NCBI GenBank assembly: GCA_021613375.1
Contig: CM038716.1
Coordinates: 1,715,184-1,779,183, forward strand
Length of the DNA: 64,000 nt
Origin: Megaleporinus macrocephalus
Taxonomy: Eukaryota; Chordata; Actinopteri; Characiformes; Anostomidae
Reading direction: 5' to 3'
Shown here: one piece after another, positions 1 to 10,630 of the stretch
Layout of the letters: each line of letters opens with the position of its first letter
How positions within the stretch are numbered: position 1 is the stretch's first letter
Translations under genes and position numbers: made by a program
The notes under the pieces: model-generated
Seen by the model: only the letters and a program-made list of their open reading frames with translations
The model's database searches: none
What the model was told of the DNA's origin: nothing

Positions 1-339
1 ATAAACACATACAAACAAACAAATTTATTCATTGATATCTTACTTGTTTGCCTATTTATGTCAGACTAGGCCTGACCATACACTGCATATGAAAAATGCA
101 TATGGTATCTTTTCACCATTTTCTATTGAAAACTTATAACATTTTTATTGGCTAAATTGAAGTTCATTGAGGGTGGATGGGGAGTATAGGTCATAGATCT
201 CAAAGACATTTTCAGACCTCTTAAAAGATGTTCAGGTCCAAACTTTCTTTGCAGTAAAGCTTCACCCCTACCTGAGATCCTGATCGTTCTGGTTTTCATT
301 TATATTTTTCTCTCTATCTGGACTATTCTCTCAGTCCCT

Positions 340-1002
340 GCCACAGAGGAGTATTCCCACAGCATGATGCCACCACCACCATGTTTGACTGAAGGGATGG
401 TATTAATGAGGTGATAACCAGTGCCTGGTTACCTCCACACAAGCCATTGGGAATTGTGACCAAACAGGTAAATCAGACTGTTCTTCTTTGAGTTTTTTAG
501 ATGCATTTTGGCAATATCCCAGCAGGCAGTCTTGTGCTTTTTACTGGCTTCTGTCTGGCCCCTTTACTACAAAGGTTCTATTGGTAGAGTACAGCACTGA
601 TAGTTGTCCTTCTGTAAGGTTTACCTATTTTCTCAAAGGTACTCTGGATCTCATTAAAAGTGAGTTATCTATCTGACCAGGGCTTTTCGTCCTTTAAAAA
701 TAATAATTTGGCTGGGTGGCCAGATTAACAATAATATTTGGTGGTTCTTCTTCCATTTGTGAATGATGGAGGTTACAGCGTTGGGTAATTTTCATGCTGC
801 TAACATCCTTTCATAGCCAGATCTGTTCCTTGATTAATCCAGTTCTGGAGGTATATGGAAAGTTCTCTCAACCTCATGGTTTGAGTGTGTGTCTTTCCTA
901 AATATGTCTAAAGAATTCAATTAGGCACCAGTGGGCTCCAATCAAATTTTAGGAGCATCTCAAGGACCACTGACAGATGTAGGATGCATCTGAGCTCAAC
1001 TG
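340..1002 (-). mobile_element. Degenerate Tc1-like transposon remnant (copy 1)
   Basis: Read on the minus strand, this stretch keeps recognisable pieces of a Tc1-like element. The block complementary to AGCATGATGCCACCACCACC matches the transposase motif KHGGGSIMLW, and it aligns to copy 2 at 2481-2560. The right part (CAGTGGGCTCCAATCAAATT and onward to GATGCATCTGAGCTCAA) matches the 5' flank of the same family seen at 5305-5350. Many indels break the frame. Terminal repeats were not identified. Confidence 0.75.
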
Positions 1003-1007
1003 TGTCG

Positions 1008-1058
1008 CTCTCTTTCACATATAAATATATGTATGTATATATCATATGTGAAAGAGAG
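1008..1058. repeat. 15-bp inverted repeat at edge of Tc1 remnant
   Basis: CTCTCTTTCACATAT (1008-1022) is exactly complementary to ATATGTGAAAGAGAG (1044-1058), with a 21-bp AT-rich spacer. It lies directly after the Tc1 remnant. Confidence 0.8.
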
Positions 1059-1378
1059 AGAGAGACAGAAGACAGAAAGAAGAATAAAAGGAGAAAGAAA
1101 ATGTCAGTGAGCAATAAGGCAGCTGGTGTTATGTGCTGGGGGCTCACTGTGTGTATGTGTGTGTGTGAGTGTATGTGCCATCCTCCCTGCTTGCCCTGTC
1201 AAAGTGTGTGTAAGCACACTGGCATGATGTGCCCACTGGCTAGACGTCCAAATGTCCACCCTACCTCCTCCCCTCCACTGTTCTCCCTCTGTTCTTTACC
1301 GTTAGGTCTCTAACAAACTGCACCCATCAAATCCTGCGCACACACGCACAGACACACATGCACTGACACACATGCACT

Positions 1379-1380
<2 letters not shown>

Positions 1381-1414
<34 letters not shown>
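1381..1414. repeat. (CA)n microsatellite
   Basis: Seventeen CA units, preceded by imperfect copies of ACACATGCACTG. Confidence 0.95.
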
Positions 1415-1418
<4 letters not shown>

Positions 1419-2189
1419 AAAAACAAGCAAAAAAAGCAAGCAAAGCAGTGGGGTTGTGGGGCTTAGCGGAGGAACACAGCACAGCTTTCCTGTCCTGTTA
1501 TATCTCTTTCTCTCTTGGGCAGTAGGAAGGTGACATAGGCCAACCAGCCTGCCAGCACCACTTAGACACTAGACTCTCTCTTTCTGTTTCTTTCTTATAT
1601 TAGCTCTCTCTTTCTCTGTCTGTTCAAAGGTAAGGTAAATATGCTACTGATGTACTGTTTAATTTTGTTTCTGTTTCAGCGACCTCCAAAGACTTTTGTC
1701 TTCTTCAGTCTCCATTTATTTCTCTACCCACCCATTAGTCTGTTCACTTTACATCCTGTTTTTATCTTATTCTTGATAAGACACAAACTCATGAGTCTTA
1801 GGACACTGCCCTAGCTTCAACAGATGCCACCATGGACAACGGCTGAGCCACAGTTGATGTCAGAAATGGAGATGGGCACTGGGGCAAATTTTAAGGGAAA
1901 ATGTGAGATACAAATATTATTGTACACAATAAAAATAATATTTTAATTGATTGAAACTTTTAAAGTTTGTATACAGCACTTTACTTTTTCCACATTTTTT
2001 GCTACAGCCTTAGTTCAAAATTACATTTTCAAAATGTCAAAATTCTATACACAATACCCTATAATGACAAAGTAAAAAAAAGTTTTGTTTTTTTTTGCAA
2101 AATAAGTAAAAATAAAAAACCAAAAAAAAAATCACATGTACATAAGTATTTACAGCCTTTGCGCAATACTTACTGAAGCACCACTGGCA

Positions 2190-3032
2190 GCAATTACAGC
2201 CTCAAATGCTACAAGCTTGGCACACCTGTTTTTGGGCAGTTTCTCACATTCGACTTTGCAGAACCCCTCAAGCTTTAATACTTGTCCCAAAGCCAGTCCT
2301 TTGTTATTTTGGCTGTGTGCTTAGGGCCGTTGTCCTGTTGGAAGATGAACCTTCGTCCCAGTCTAAGGTATAGAGTGCTTTGTAGAAGGTTTTCTTCAAT
2401 GATGTCTATATATTGTTGCATTCATCTTTTCCTTGACCCTGACTAGTCTTCCAGTTCTTGCTGCCGAAAAACAACCCCATAGCATGATGCTGTCACCACC
2501 ATGCTTCACTCTAGGGATGGTATTGGCCAGGTGATAAGCAGTGCCTGGTTTTCTCCAGACATGATGCTTGGTATTCAGGCCAAAGAGTTCAACCTTTGTT
2601 TTATCTCATGGTCTGAGAGTCATTCAGATGCCTTTAGGCAAATTTTAAGGGGGCTGTCTTGTGCCTTTTACTGACTGTCTTGTGCCTTTTGCTGTCTGGC
2701 TACTCTACCATATAGGCCTGATAGATGGAGTGCTGCAGAAATGGTTTCCTTCTGGAAAGTTCTCCTCTCTCCACAGCGCAACGCTGAAGCTCTGTCAGAG
2801 TGTCCCTTGGGTTCTTGGTCACCTCACTGACTAAGGCTCTTCTACCCCAGTCACTCAGATTGGCCCGATGGCCAGCTCTAGGAAGAGAAAACCTCTTCCA
2901 TTCATGGATGATGGAGGCCAGTGTGCTTATTGGGACCTTTAATGCTGCAGAAATTTTTCTGTACCCTTCCCTAGATCTGTACCTTGATACAATCCTGCCT
3001 CGGAGGTCTATAGACAATGCCTTGGACTTCAT
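2190..3032 (-). pseudogene. Tc1-like transposase pseudogene
   Basis: Reads from 3032 down. The first 60 or so residues (MKSKALSIDLRGRIVSRYRS, then EGYRKISAALKVPISTLASI) form the helix-turn-helix DNA-binding region, and TELQRCAVERGELSRRK resembles the second helix-turn-helix. After frame breaks, the catalytic region is seen in other frames: KPGTAYHLANTIPRVKHGGD with SIMLWGCFSA (about 2460-2560), then RLGRRFIFQQDNGPKHTAK, which holds the second catalytic Asp (about 2290-2360), ending at an early stop. A normal Tc1 transposase is about 340 residues in one frame. This one has several frameshifts and is not functional. Confidence 0.85.
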
Positions 3033-3036
3033 GGCT

Positions 3037-3144
3037 TGGTTTGTGCTCTGACATGTACTGCCAACTATGGGACCTTATATAGACAGATGCTCTGGTTTGT
3101 GCTCTGACATGTACTGCCAACTATGGGACCTTATATAGACAGAT
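3037..3144. repeat. 52-bp direct duplication at the Tc1/L2 junction
   Basis: TGGTTTGTGCTCTGACATGT and the following 32 bp, ending in TATATAGACAGAT, occur at 3037-3088 and again at 3093-3144, separated by GCTC. The sequence belongs to the Tc1 5' leader. The second copy abuts the start of the L2 body. Confidence 0.95.
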
Positions 3145-4935
3145 TTGACTCTGACCTACACTCCTACCAAGCTCTCCTCTACAAGTTCTCAACGGAGGTT
3201 ACTGCTGCCAAGTCATCCTTCTACAAGGAGAAACTGGAAGCATCATCATCTGATCCACGCAAGCTCTTTAGTATTTTCTCCTCTCTTCTCAAACCCCCCT
3301 CTCCCCCACCACCCTCTTCCCTTACCCCAGAGGATTTTGTCACCTTCTTTGAGGAGGAGGTTAACAAAATCCGCCAGTCGTTTTCCTCTTGCTCCATTTC
3401 CCTCACCAATACTCATTCTCTTGCCAATAATTCCTTAACATGCTTCTCTCCTCTTTTCACAGACAAGGTCCTACAGCTACTTAAATCCAGCAACCCAACC
3501 ACCTGCCCACTGGATCCCATTCCATCCACACTCTTCCAGACAGTCTCCATGGATCTGCTGCCCTTCATCACATTCATCATAAACAGCTCCTTGTCATCAG
3601 GACGGGTCCCAGCCGCATTCAAGACTGCCAGAGTGGTTCCAACTCTGAAGAAGCCCACACTGGACAGCTCTGATGTCTGCAACTACCGGCCGGTATCACT
3701 CCTTTCTTTTCTATCAAAAATTCTTGAGTGTGCTGTTTATAACCAACTGTCTCTCTTTCTCACCCAGAACCTGCTCCAGGACCCCAACCAGTCCGGCTTC
3801 AAACCAGCGCACTGAACAGAAACAGCCCTCATAGCAGTGACTGAGAAGCTCCAGACTGCAAGATCATCCAAACTGTCATCGGTTGTGATCCTTCTGGACC
3901 TCTCTGCAGCTTTCGACACGGTGAACCACAAGATCCTTCTATCCGTCCTCGCTGACTTGGGAATCACGGGCTCTGCATGGAAGTGGTTTGAGTCCTATCT
4001 AGAGGGGCGGTCTTACCAGGTAACATGGAGAGGGTCTACATCTGCTCCTTGCAGGCTCCTTACTGGTGTCCCTCAAGGCTCAGTGCTAGGTCCACTCCTC
4101 TTTTGATGACACTCAACTAATGCTTTCCTTCCCACCATCTGACACTCAGGTTTGCAGTCGTATCTCTGCATGTCTGACCGACATCTCTTCATGGATGACA
4201 GCTCATCATCTGAAGCTCAATCCCAGCAAGACTGAGCTGCTGTTCATCCCTGGAACTACAGGTCCTCAGCAGGATCTTGCCATCTCATTCGAGAACTCTT
4301 TGATTGTTCCGTCTAAAGATGCAAGAAACCTTGGGGTGACTCTGGATGACCAGTTATCGTTCTCAGCCCATATTACGAACCTGACTCGGTCATGCAGACA
4401 CATTCTCCACAACATCAGACGCATCCGACCCTTCCTATCTCAGGAGGCCTCCCAGGTGCTCGTCCAGTCTCTTGTCATTTCAAGGCTGGACTACTGCAAC
4501 TCACTCCTGGCTGGTCTTCCTCTGCAGGCCATCAGGCCCTTACAACTGATCCAGAATGCAGCAGCACGGCTCCTCTTCAATCTTCCCAAGTTCACTCATG
4601 TCACACCACTGCTGCGCTCCCTTCACTGGCTTCCTGTAGCTGCTCGCATTCAGTTTAAAGTTCTGATGCTTGCCTACAAAGCCAAGAATGGACCAGCTCC
4701 TCCTTACCTTATGGCAATGGTCAAAAGTCGAACCGCACCTCGAGCCCTTCGGGCTTCAAGTACGGCTCGGCTTGACCCGTCATCACTTAAGATTCATGGA
4801 AGACACGCAACAAAACGCTTCTCTGTACTGGCACCCAGATGGTGGAACGAACTTCCACTGGCTGTCCGAACAGCGAACACTCTCACGGTCTTCAAACGCA
4901 GACTGAAGACCCATCTCTTTGTAAAGCACTTATAA
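3145..4935 (+). pseudogene. L2 reverse transcriptase pseudogene
   Basis: Three adjoining open segments. The first (to 3815) has NYRPVSLLSFLSKILE, the RT motif preceding the palm. It ends in a stop at 3813-3815 that looks like a single-base change, because the next segment (to 4106) continues in the same frame with VILLDLSAAFDTVNHKILL and LTGVPQGSVLGPLLF. At 4104 the frame shifts, and the third segment resumes at DDTQLMLSF. The tyrosine-alanine half of the YADD catalytic motif, plus roughly 20-25 residues usually before it, is missing. The last segment (SRLDYCNSLLAGLP, RLLFNLPKFTHVTPLLRSLH, WLPV) is the typical C-terminal region. No endonuclease domain is present. It is inactive by truncation, stop and catalytic deletion. 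Confidence 0.9.
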
Positions 4936-5207
4936 TCACTAATATACTATAGTATGGTATAAACTGTAATTGCACTTTATCTTCTAGGAGCACTGGCTAA
5001 GTAATGCACTTGTACTGTATGTAGTCTTGTATTTGTTCTCTTCTCTGTAGGTGTTCCAGTCTGGCTAGGTATTGCATTGTCTTTTTTCTAGGTATCAGCA
5101 CTGGCCCTGTGTTTATGGCAGTGTTTGAGTATAGAGTGGTTTGGACTTAATCCTGTTGTACTAGATAGAGATTCATACTCTAACCAACACTAAGCACTTT
5201 TTTAAGT

Positions 5208-5224
5208 CGCTCTGGATAAGAGCG
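5208..5224 (+). other. L2 3' UTR stem-loop with GGATA loop
   Basis: A perfect 6-bp stem CGCTCT/AGAGCG with a 5-nt loop GGATA, 15 nt before the tail repeats. It is the RT recognition hairpin of the UnaL2-type LINEs and their parasitic SINEs. Confidence 0.85.
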
Positions 5225-5557
5225 TCTGCTAAATGCCGTAAATGTAAATGTAAATGTAAATGTGTGCCTTTCAAAATCATGTCCAATCAACTGGATTTAC
5301 CACTGGTGGACTCCAATCAAGGATGAATATGGGATGCACCTGAGCGCAAGTTTTAGTGTCATGGCAAAGGCGGTGAATACTTTGTATACTTGTTTTTTCT
5401 ATTTTTAATACATTTTCAAAAAAATGTAAACTTTTTCACTTTGTCATTTTGGGGTTTCATGTGTAGAATTTTGAGGGGGAAATTAATTTAATCAATTTTG
5501 GAATAAGGCTGTAACATAACAAAATGTGGAAAAAGAATACATTCCGGATGCACTGTA

Positions 5558-7383
5558 TGTGTTTCACAAATCAATTCCCAACAGTTCAATAAAAGTCTAC
5601 TTGCTATTTGATTAGCTAATTAATTAGGTTTGTTTAACGTCAGTCATTATTTACAGTGACCCTAAAAATGACAAAAGTAGAAAAGGATTAGAAGTATAAT
5701 GACCTGAAACACACTAGCCAACAGCAGCAAACTAACAGGCTAAACTTAAGTTATCATCCATCCATACATCCATCATCTGCTGCTTAATCCCACTAGTCAG
5801 GGTCACGGGGGGGGCAGGAGCCAATCCCAGCGTCATTGGGCAAAGGTGCGGTACGCCATGAACAGTTTACCAGTACTTAAGTAATCTTTTTTTCCCCAAT
5901 TTAAATACAGCGGTGTATCTATAATCGCATGTGTAACATAAAAGAGTAAACTAATTCATGGCAAAATTAACAACTAATTGTGTAAACGTAACACATGTTA
6001 AATCTGGCTTTTCTTTCCACCACTTTTTTTTTACTTTAACATGTGCAGAGAAGTACTGATGACAAGAGGCTGGCAATGATACAGCATTTGGTCCTCAATA
6101 GCTCTCAGAACATGGGCTGACTTTTCAGCTTTAATGAAAATATTCTTCAAAATGCAATGGTGTTTTTCAGGACATAGTCCATCTCAGCTGCAGCCTAGAC
6201 ATTAATCCAAAAACTTCATTAACAAACTGTACATTTATAAATAAGTCCAGAATGTGTACTTCTTGTACTATCCCACAAACATAACAGTTGACTTAGTCAC
6301 ATTTGTTAGTAAAACAGTAAAGACTGAAAAAGAAAGAAAATTGTAAAAGACATTGTTAAACTAAAGTCCTGTCAGCTGTAGTCAGAGGGCTAAATTCTAT
6401 TTTACTAGTTAAAGATGCACAGAACATATGAAACATTGGATTCCCTGAGTGTAGTTTGACAACAAATATCTCCCAAACTAGCTAGTTCAAACATTTTTGT
6501 GGTGGTTATATTCACTCAGTGGTGTTAACCTATCCAGGGGTATCCAATGAGTTCTTTGATTAGATTTTGTAGCTTTCTGGTTGCTGGCCTACCTCTCCTA
6601 ACATACAGAAAGTTTAACTGTGCTCAGATAAAAAAAAAGTTATTAATAATTTCTGGTCCTTGATGTTTATTCACTCATCACACACTATTGACACCTAGAC
6701 AAAATCAAAATATTACATGAGCTGTGGGTGTGAAATGGGAATGGAGCTATGATCAGTAGTTTTCTTTCTTTTCTTTGTAAAGAAGACGTTTTTGGTGCAC
6801 ACATCTTGTACATCTACAAACCTTGAGTAATAGACTAAATAAATTAATTAATAAATAAATAGACATGAAATGAGCAGACAGAAGTAAAAAGGTTGCATTT
6901 TACTAAAACACCTGTATTAAAAAGAGTTTACCCAACTAATGTAACTTCAAGAATCTTTTGTAGAGAAACAATTAAACTAAAACTTAAGTCTTAGTCTACT
7001 TTTTTATGGTCCAATTTTAATGTACACAGTCATAATTCATAGTTATAATTCATTTTTACATGACCATTTTCCAGTTTCTCTTTAAATAAAACAGACTGTG
7101 CGTTTAAAACTGATATATGTAAATGATTTTGGGTTGGCTGCCTCCAAAGCTGAACAGGTGTCAATATGTGATTTTTTTTTTCCTAATAAAATCACAAACC
7201 AAGTGAATTCAAAAGGACTGTTCTTGCAGATTTGCTCTATTACATGCATGAACACAGGACATTTTCGAGTGTTTACACCAATATTCCAAAAAAGGAAAAT
7301 TTCTTTTTCCAAAATATGTGGCCTTTAAAACATTTTTCTTTCCTCTGTTTCCTCCATCCCAGTTTCTTTCTCCCACTCCTTAC
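5558..7383 (-). other. dscaml1 intron downstream of Ig3 exon, repeat-poor part
   Basis: AT-rich intron starting at donor GTAAGG (7383). A short fragment at about 5755-5860 (CCATCCATAC... then a G-run and AGCCAATCCCAGCGTCATTGGGC) resembles a widespread fish dispersed repeat. Nothing else is recognisable, and no exon for Ig4 was found. Confidence 0.6.
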
Positions 7384-7662
7384 CGATCACATTTAGGTGG
7401 CCTGTGACCTCTTTAGAGCCAAAGCTGTTGGTGACCTCACAGATGTAATTGCCCGAGTCCTCCAGGCGCAGGTCACTGATGGTAAGGCCTGTGAGACGGC
7501 GGGTCCAGCGGGAATCTGCTGGCAGTGGCCTTCCGTCCTTCAGCCAGCGTATAGTGGGGTTGGGGTAGCCCGAGGCGATACAGGGGAGCTCAATGCTGCG
7601 GCCCACCTGCACCTCACCTGACTGGAAGCTGTCCATCACTGAGGGTGTGGATTCAGTGGGGT
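7384..7662 (-). CDS. dscaml1: dscaml1-like exon encoding Ig domain 3
   Basis: A 279-bp, 93-codon exon carrying a complete Ig domain, phase 1 at both ends. The acceptor TTCTTTCCAG ends at 7663 and the donor is GTAAGG from 7383. The split codon with the previous exon reads Asp (DPTESTPSV). The Ig cysteines are residues 28 (ELPCIASGYP) and 75 (NYICEVTN) and the core Trp is 40 in RWLKDGRPLPADSRW. TGLTISDLRLEDSG gives the usual DxG/Y-C motif. The stretch IASGYPNPTIRWLKDGRPLP follows DSCAML1 rather than DSCAM from memory, and is the main ground for the symbol. The frame runs past the donor and soon stops. The Ig4 exon is not in the remaining 7.3 kb. Confidence 0.93.
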
Positions 7663-8134
7663 CTGGAAAGAAGAGTAAAAGCTGACATTCAGTATTGCCT
7701 CTATTTACTATGCTTGAGTTGCATTTTTTTACTCTAACACTCCTGATTCAATACATTATTAAATCATTCATGATCACACAAAATGAGTAACACAAAATAT
7801 GGGCATGTAGACCCCTGGGATTGGGATTAAGAATAATTCTTCTTTAAAACAGAAATTCCTGTTCATTTATTTTTTACAACAACGTTGACAAAGCCTTGTA
7901 TGTAATGTCAAATTTGTCACAAAAATTAGAAACATTTATTGACATGTAATACAGTGCATCATTGGTGGTCTAGGTAGGGGTAAACAGTAAAGTTGACACA
8001 TTGTGAGTGAAAAGTAGTTTCGTAAAATAACTTTCTCAATTCTTTTTCAAACTTGAAAACCATTAATGCATTATATATAGTCTTACACATAATAGTCTGT
8101 AACTGTAAGTGTATACATTTCTGTGAGTACATAC
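7663..8134 (-). other. dscaml1 intron, 472 bp
   Basis: Short intron between the second Ig2 exon and the Ig3 exon, with donor GTATGT at 8134 and acceptor TTCTTTCCAG ending at 7663. It is AT-rich with nothing else evident. Confidence 0.9.
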
Positions 8135-8281
8135 CAAGCACAGACAGACGAGCACCATTGCTCTGTCTGGTCTCTCCACTGTATTTGTGCTTAGTGATGC
8201 AGCGATACGTAGAAAGGGCGTCCTCTTTCTGCACGTCTGATATGTAGAGAGCCCCATATGATGTCAGGAAAAACCTGTTAC
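8135..8281 (-). CDS. dscaml1: dscaml1-like exon encoding second half of Ig domain 2
   Basis: Another 147-bp exon, phase 1 to phase 1. The acceptor TCTGCACAG ends at 8282 and the donor is GTATGT from 8134. The peptide [20 protein letters not shown] continues Ig2 and supplies its second cysteine at residue 28 within [18 protein letters not shown], which is highly characteristic of DSCAM-family Ig2. The junction codon with the previous exon reads Gly, where I remember Glu in mammals. An alternative acceptor 7 nt further in (GTAACAG) would give an immediate stop, so the chosen boundary is the only sensible one. With only 472 bp of intron after it, this exon and the Ig3 exon form a tight pair at the far end of the giant intron. 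Confidence 0.93.
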
Positions 8282-8956
8282 CTGTGCAGAAAAGCAGAAC
8301 GAGGTTAATACAGGCATGCCAATTTGCCAAACAGTCATATAAACACACATATGCACATCCTCAGAGAGACACACATACTCCAAAAGCATACCTAGAATGG
8401 AGCCTTCGGAGGCTTTGATAACTATAATTAACTGCCTATTGAATTCTTAGTGTCATAAAAAGAGAAAGGGAGAGAGTTAATATTTGATGTGTGTGTTATT
8501 GTAACAGCATATTACTGTCATGCTCATTTTACACCAGTGAATGCTAGCTCTATTGTGATTTATATGTATGTCGATAAGAGCTGTAATTCACACCAGCACC
8601 ACGCAGCAGTGTGTATTTGTCTTTCTTTGGCTAGAAGATTTAAACCACTACTTGTTTCTAAATAAGTGGAATGTGTCTTTATGTGAAGGAGCTGTGAGTT
8701 GAGCATGTTTCAGGTGTGTTTTATATGTTTCACATGTTCTCAGTGTAGAACAAAATAAAAAATTTTGTTAAAGTGATAACATTTTGCTGGTCCTCACATG
8801 AGAAAATGTTGTTTTCTCCACAAATCACCTTTTATTAAAAAGAACAGTGCAGAAAAATACCCTTTTAGATATTGAGATTTAGTTTTTTTAGCATTATTAA
8901 GCTATGTTTAGATGCATTTTTAGGCTTCTAGTATTTTTTTTAATAATATAGGACAC

Positions 8957-10210
8957 AAAAATATCCAACCTTTAATTTAAGTGCATTTATTCAGTAGGTA
9001 AAAATCCCACATTAAGAAATAATTATTTTACATGAAGTCAGACGTGCCACAATTATTAGCACTGTGTACAACCCCCTTTTGCCAACAAGCCAGCACTTAA
9101 TCTTCTCCTATTTCATTTTAATCTCTCTAAATCGTCCAGACTCCTGGGTCCTCTCCTATGCACTCTCCTCTTCAGCTCACCCCATAGGTTTTTTCAATTG
9201 GGTTGAGGTCTGGGGAACTGAGATGGCAATGTGAGGACATTTTGTGTAGATTAGATTAGGTGTTTAGGATCATTATTTTGCTGAAAGACCCAGTGATGAC
9301 CCATCTTTATTTTTTATTTAAAATGTCCTGGTATTTCAAAGAGTTCATGATGCCATGCACCCTAATAAGGTTCCTGGGGCCTCTGGAAGAGAAACAGGCT
9401 CACAGCATCACTGATCCTCTCCCATACTTTACAGTGGGCATGAGGTGCTCCTCCGCATAGTAATCTTTTGTGTTACGCCAGACCCACTTACAGTGTTTGT
9501 TGCCAAAAAGCTCTATCTTGTTCTCAGCTGACCAAAGCACACGGTCCCAGTTGGAGTCCAAGTACTGCTTAGCGTTCCAGACGTTTACCTTTATGCTTGT
9601 GAGTGTAAAAAGGCTTTTTCCGTGCATGCCTCCCAAACTTCTCGTTGGTATATAGATAGCGCCTGATAGTTGTTATGGATTGCTTTGATGCAATTCTCTA
9701 ACAGTGAGCTTTGGGGAACTTTTTACTTCTTTTACCATCCTCCTCACTATGTGTGGTGGCAAGATAAACTTGTGTCCTCATCCAGGCTTGTTTAGCATTG
9801 TACCAGTTGTTTTACACTTCCTGATGATTCCTCTGACTGTATATGGGCAGGTGTAGACGAGGGGCTATTTTTTTGTAGCCATTGCCTGACTTATGACATC
9901 TGATATCTGCTTCTCTTGAATGGTGTTGTATTTCCCATGTTGAAGAGTGGATATGTGAAGGCATCTGCGTCACGTCATATTTATACCCCAGGGAAACAGG
10001 AAGTGATGAATTTCTAATTAAAGCTTCCTAGATACTCTGATCAACTTTAAAAGCTACAGTAGAAATTACAGAAATGCTTCAATTACATATATTTTCTAGG
10101 AATTGTTAGGGATGCCAATAATTATGGAACAGGTGATTTTATGGAAAATATTGATTTCTTAGTCATGGATTTTTTTTTTAATTCACTTGAGTTAAAGGTT
10201 GATTTTTTCT
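8957..10210 (-). mobile_element. Tc1-like DNA transposon (copy 3), nearly complete length
   Basis: The ends are inverted repeats of about 95-105 bp. The left begins near AACCTTTAATTTAAGTG (8967) and the right ends in CACTTGAGTTAAAGGTT (10184-10200). Both have AAGAAAT...ATTATTTTA/AATATTTTC and CACAATTATTAGCA/CATAATTATTGGCA further in. The total of about 1.25 kb is slightly short of the 1.3-1.6 kb usual for Tc1 elements. The terminal repeats differ from those of copy 2, so this is another family. Confidence 0.85.
9200..9970 (-). pseudogene. Tc1-like transposase pseudogene (copy 3)
   Basis: On the minus strand the peptide NWDRVLWSAENKIELFGN followed by KHCKWVWRNTKDYYAEEHLM and PTVKYGRGSVML matches the central catalytic region of Tc1 transposases (usual form VLWSDETKIELFG... 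TVKHGGGSIMLW). The first catalytic Asp of the DDE triad would be in WSDE, and here it reads WSAE, so the enzyme is dead even before the frame breaks. The flanking parts of the domain are only visible in other frames. Boundaries are approximate. Confidence 0.75.
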
Positions 10211-10444
10211 AGAATTTTCAGTGTTTAACTATGCCTTTGCAATAAAAAAAATATTTTAATTGTGGAAGGCGCTGTAAACCTATGGATGACCTTACAAATA
10301 TAGTACAGACAAACGTGTGTGTGTGTGTGTGAGATAAACCACTCTGTTTGGTTTCCTAAAAAAAATGCCAGTGGATGTTTCTTTAGACAGCCACTTTTGT
10401 AAATGAAATTTGAGAATGTGAAGAACATTTTAAAATGTGAAAAC

Positions 10445-10630
10445 CCTCACATATTGTAAGACTCTATAAAGAACCAATAGATTTGTGTAGAACCTTTACA
10501 TAGAGGTTTTTTAACCTTTAAAGGTTGAGAATCCTTTTCAGACATGGTTACTTTAGGGGGTGGTTATGGTGGTTATGGTTATGGCATCGCCCACAGAACC
10601 TTTAGTGGCACCTTTTTTTAAAGAGTGTAG
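10445..10630. repeat. Possible MITE-type dispersed repeat fragment
   Basis: Several short motifs recur (AGAACC TTTA, ACCTTTAAAGGTT at 10515-10527, AACCTTTAGTGGCACC, then TTTTTAAAGAGTGTAG). They resemble a small nonautonomous element common in fish. ACCTTTAAAGGT is itself a perfect palindrome. Family not certain. Confidence 0.35.

Larger units (their letters stand above)
3145..5265 (+). mobile_element. 5'-truncated L2-clade LINE
   Basis: A non-LTR retrotransposon in plus orientation with only the reverse transcriptase and C-terminal part of its second ORF, followed by a 3' UTR. The 3' end has the stem CGCTCT/AGAGCG (5208-5213 with 5219-5224) around the loop GGATA. This is the hairpin recognised by the element's own reverse transcriptase in the eel UnaL2 family (established knowledge). 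The element ends in repeated GTAAAT units (5239-5265), the usual tail of this clade. Confidence 0.9.
1970..5557 (-). mobile_element. Tc1-like DNA transposon (copy 2), split by an L2 LINE
   Basis: The two ends are inverted copies over about 140 bp. The left starts near CACTTTACTTTTTCCAC, then CTACAGCCTTAG and CCCTATAATGACAAAGTAA. The right, read backwards from 5557, is TACAGTGCATCCGGAATG, then TTATGTTACAGCCTTATTCC and AAATGACAAAGTGAAAAAG. These are terminal repeats of a widespread fish Tc1-like family, as I recall it. The extreme left end is altered. The transposase on the minus strand is broken. An L2 element occupies about 3145-5265 between its coding part and its promoter-side terminus, so the Tc1 is the older insertion. 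Confidence 0.85.

Noticed and set aside
3221..3409. Minus-strand frame overlapping the L2 element
   Set aside because: Antisense shadow of the RT frame, low-complexity, no domain.
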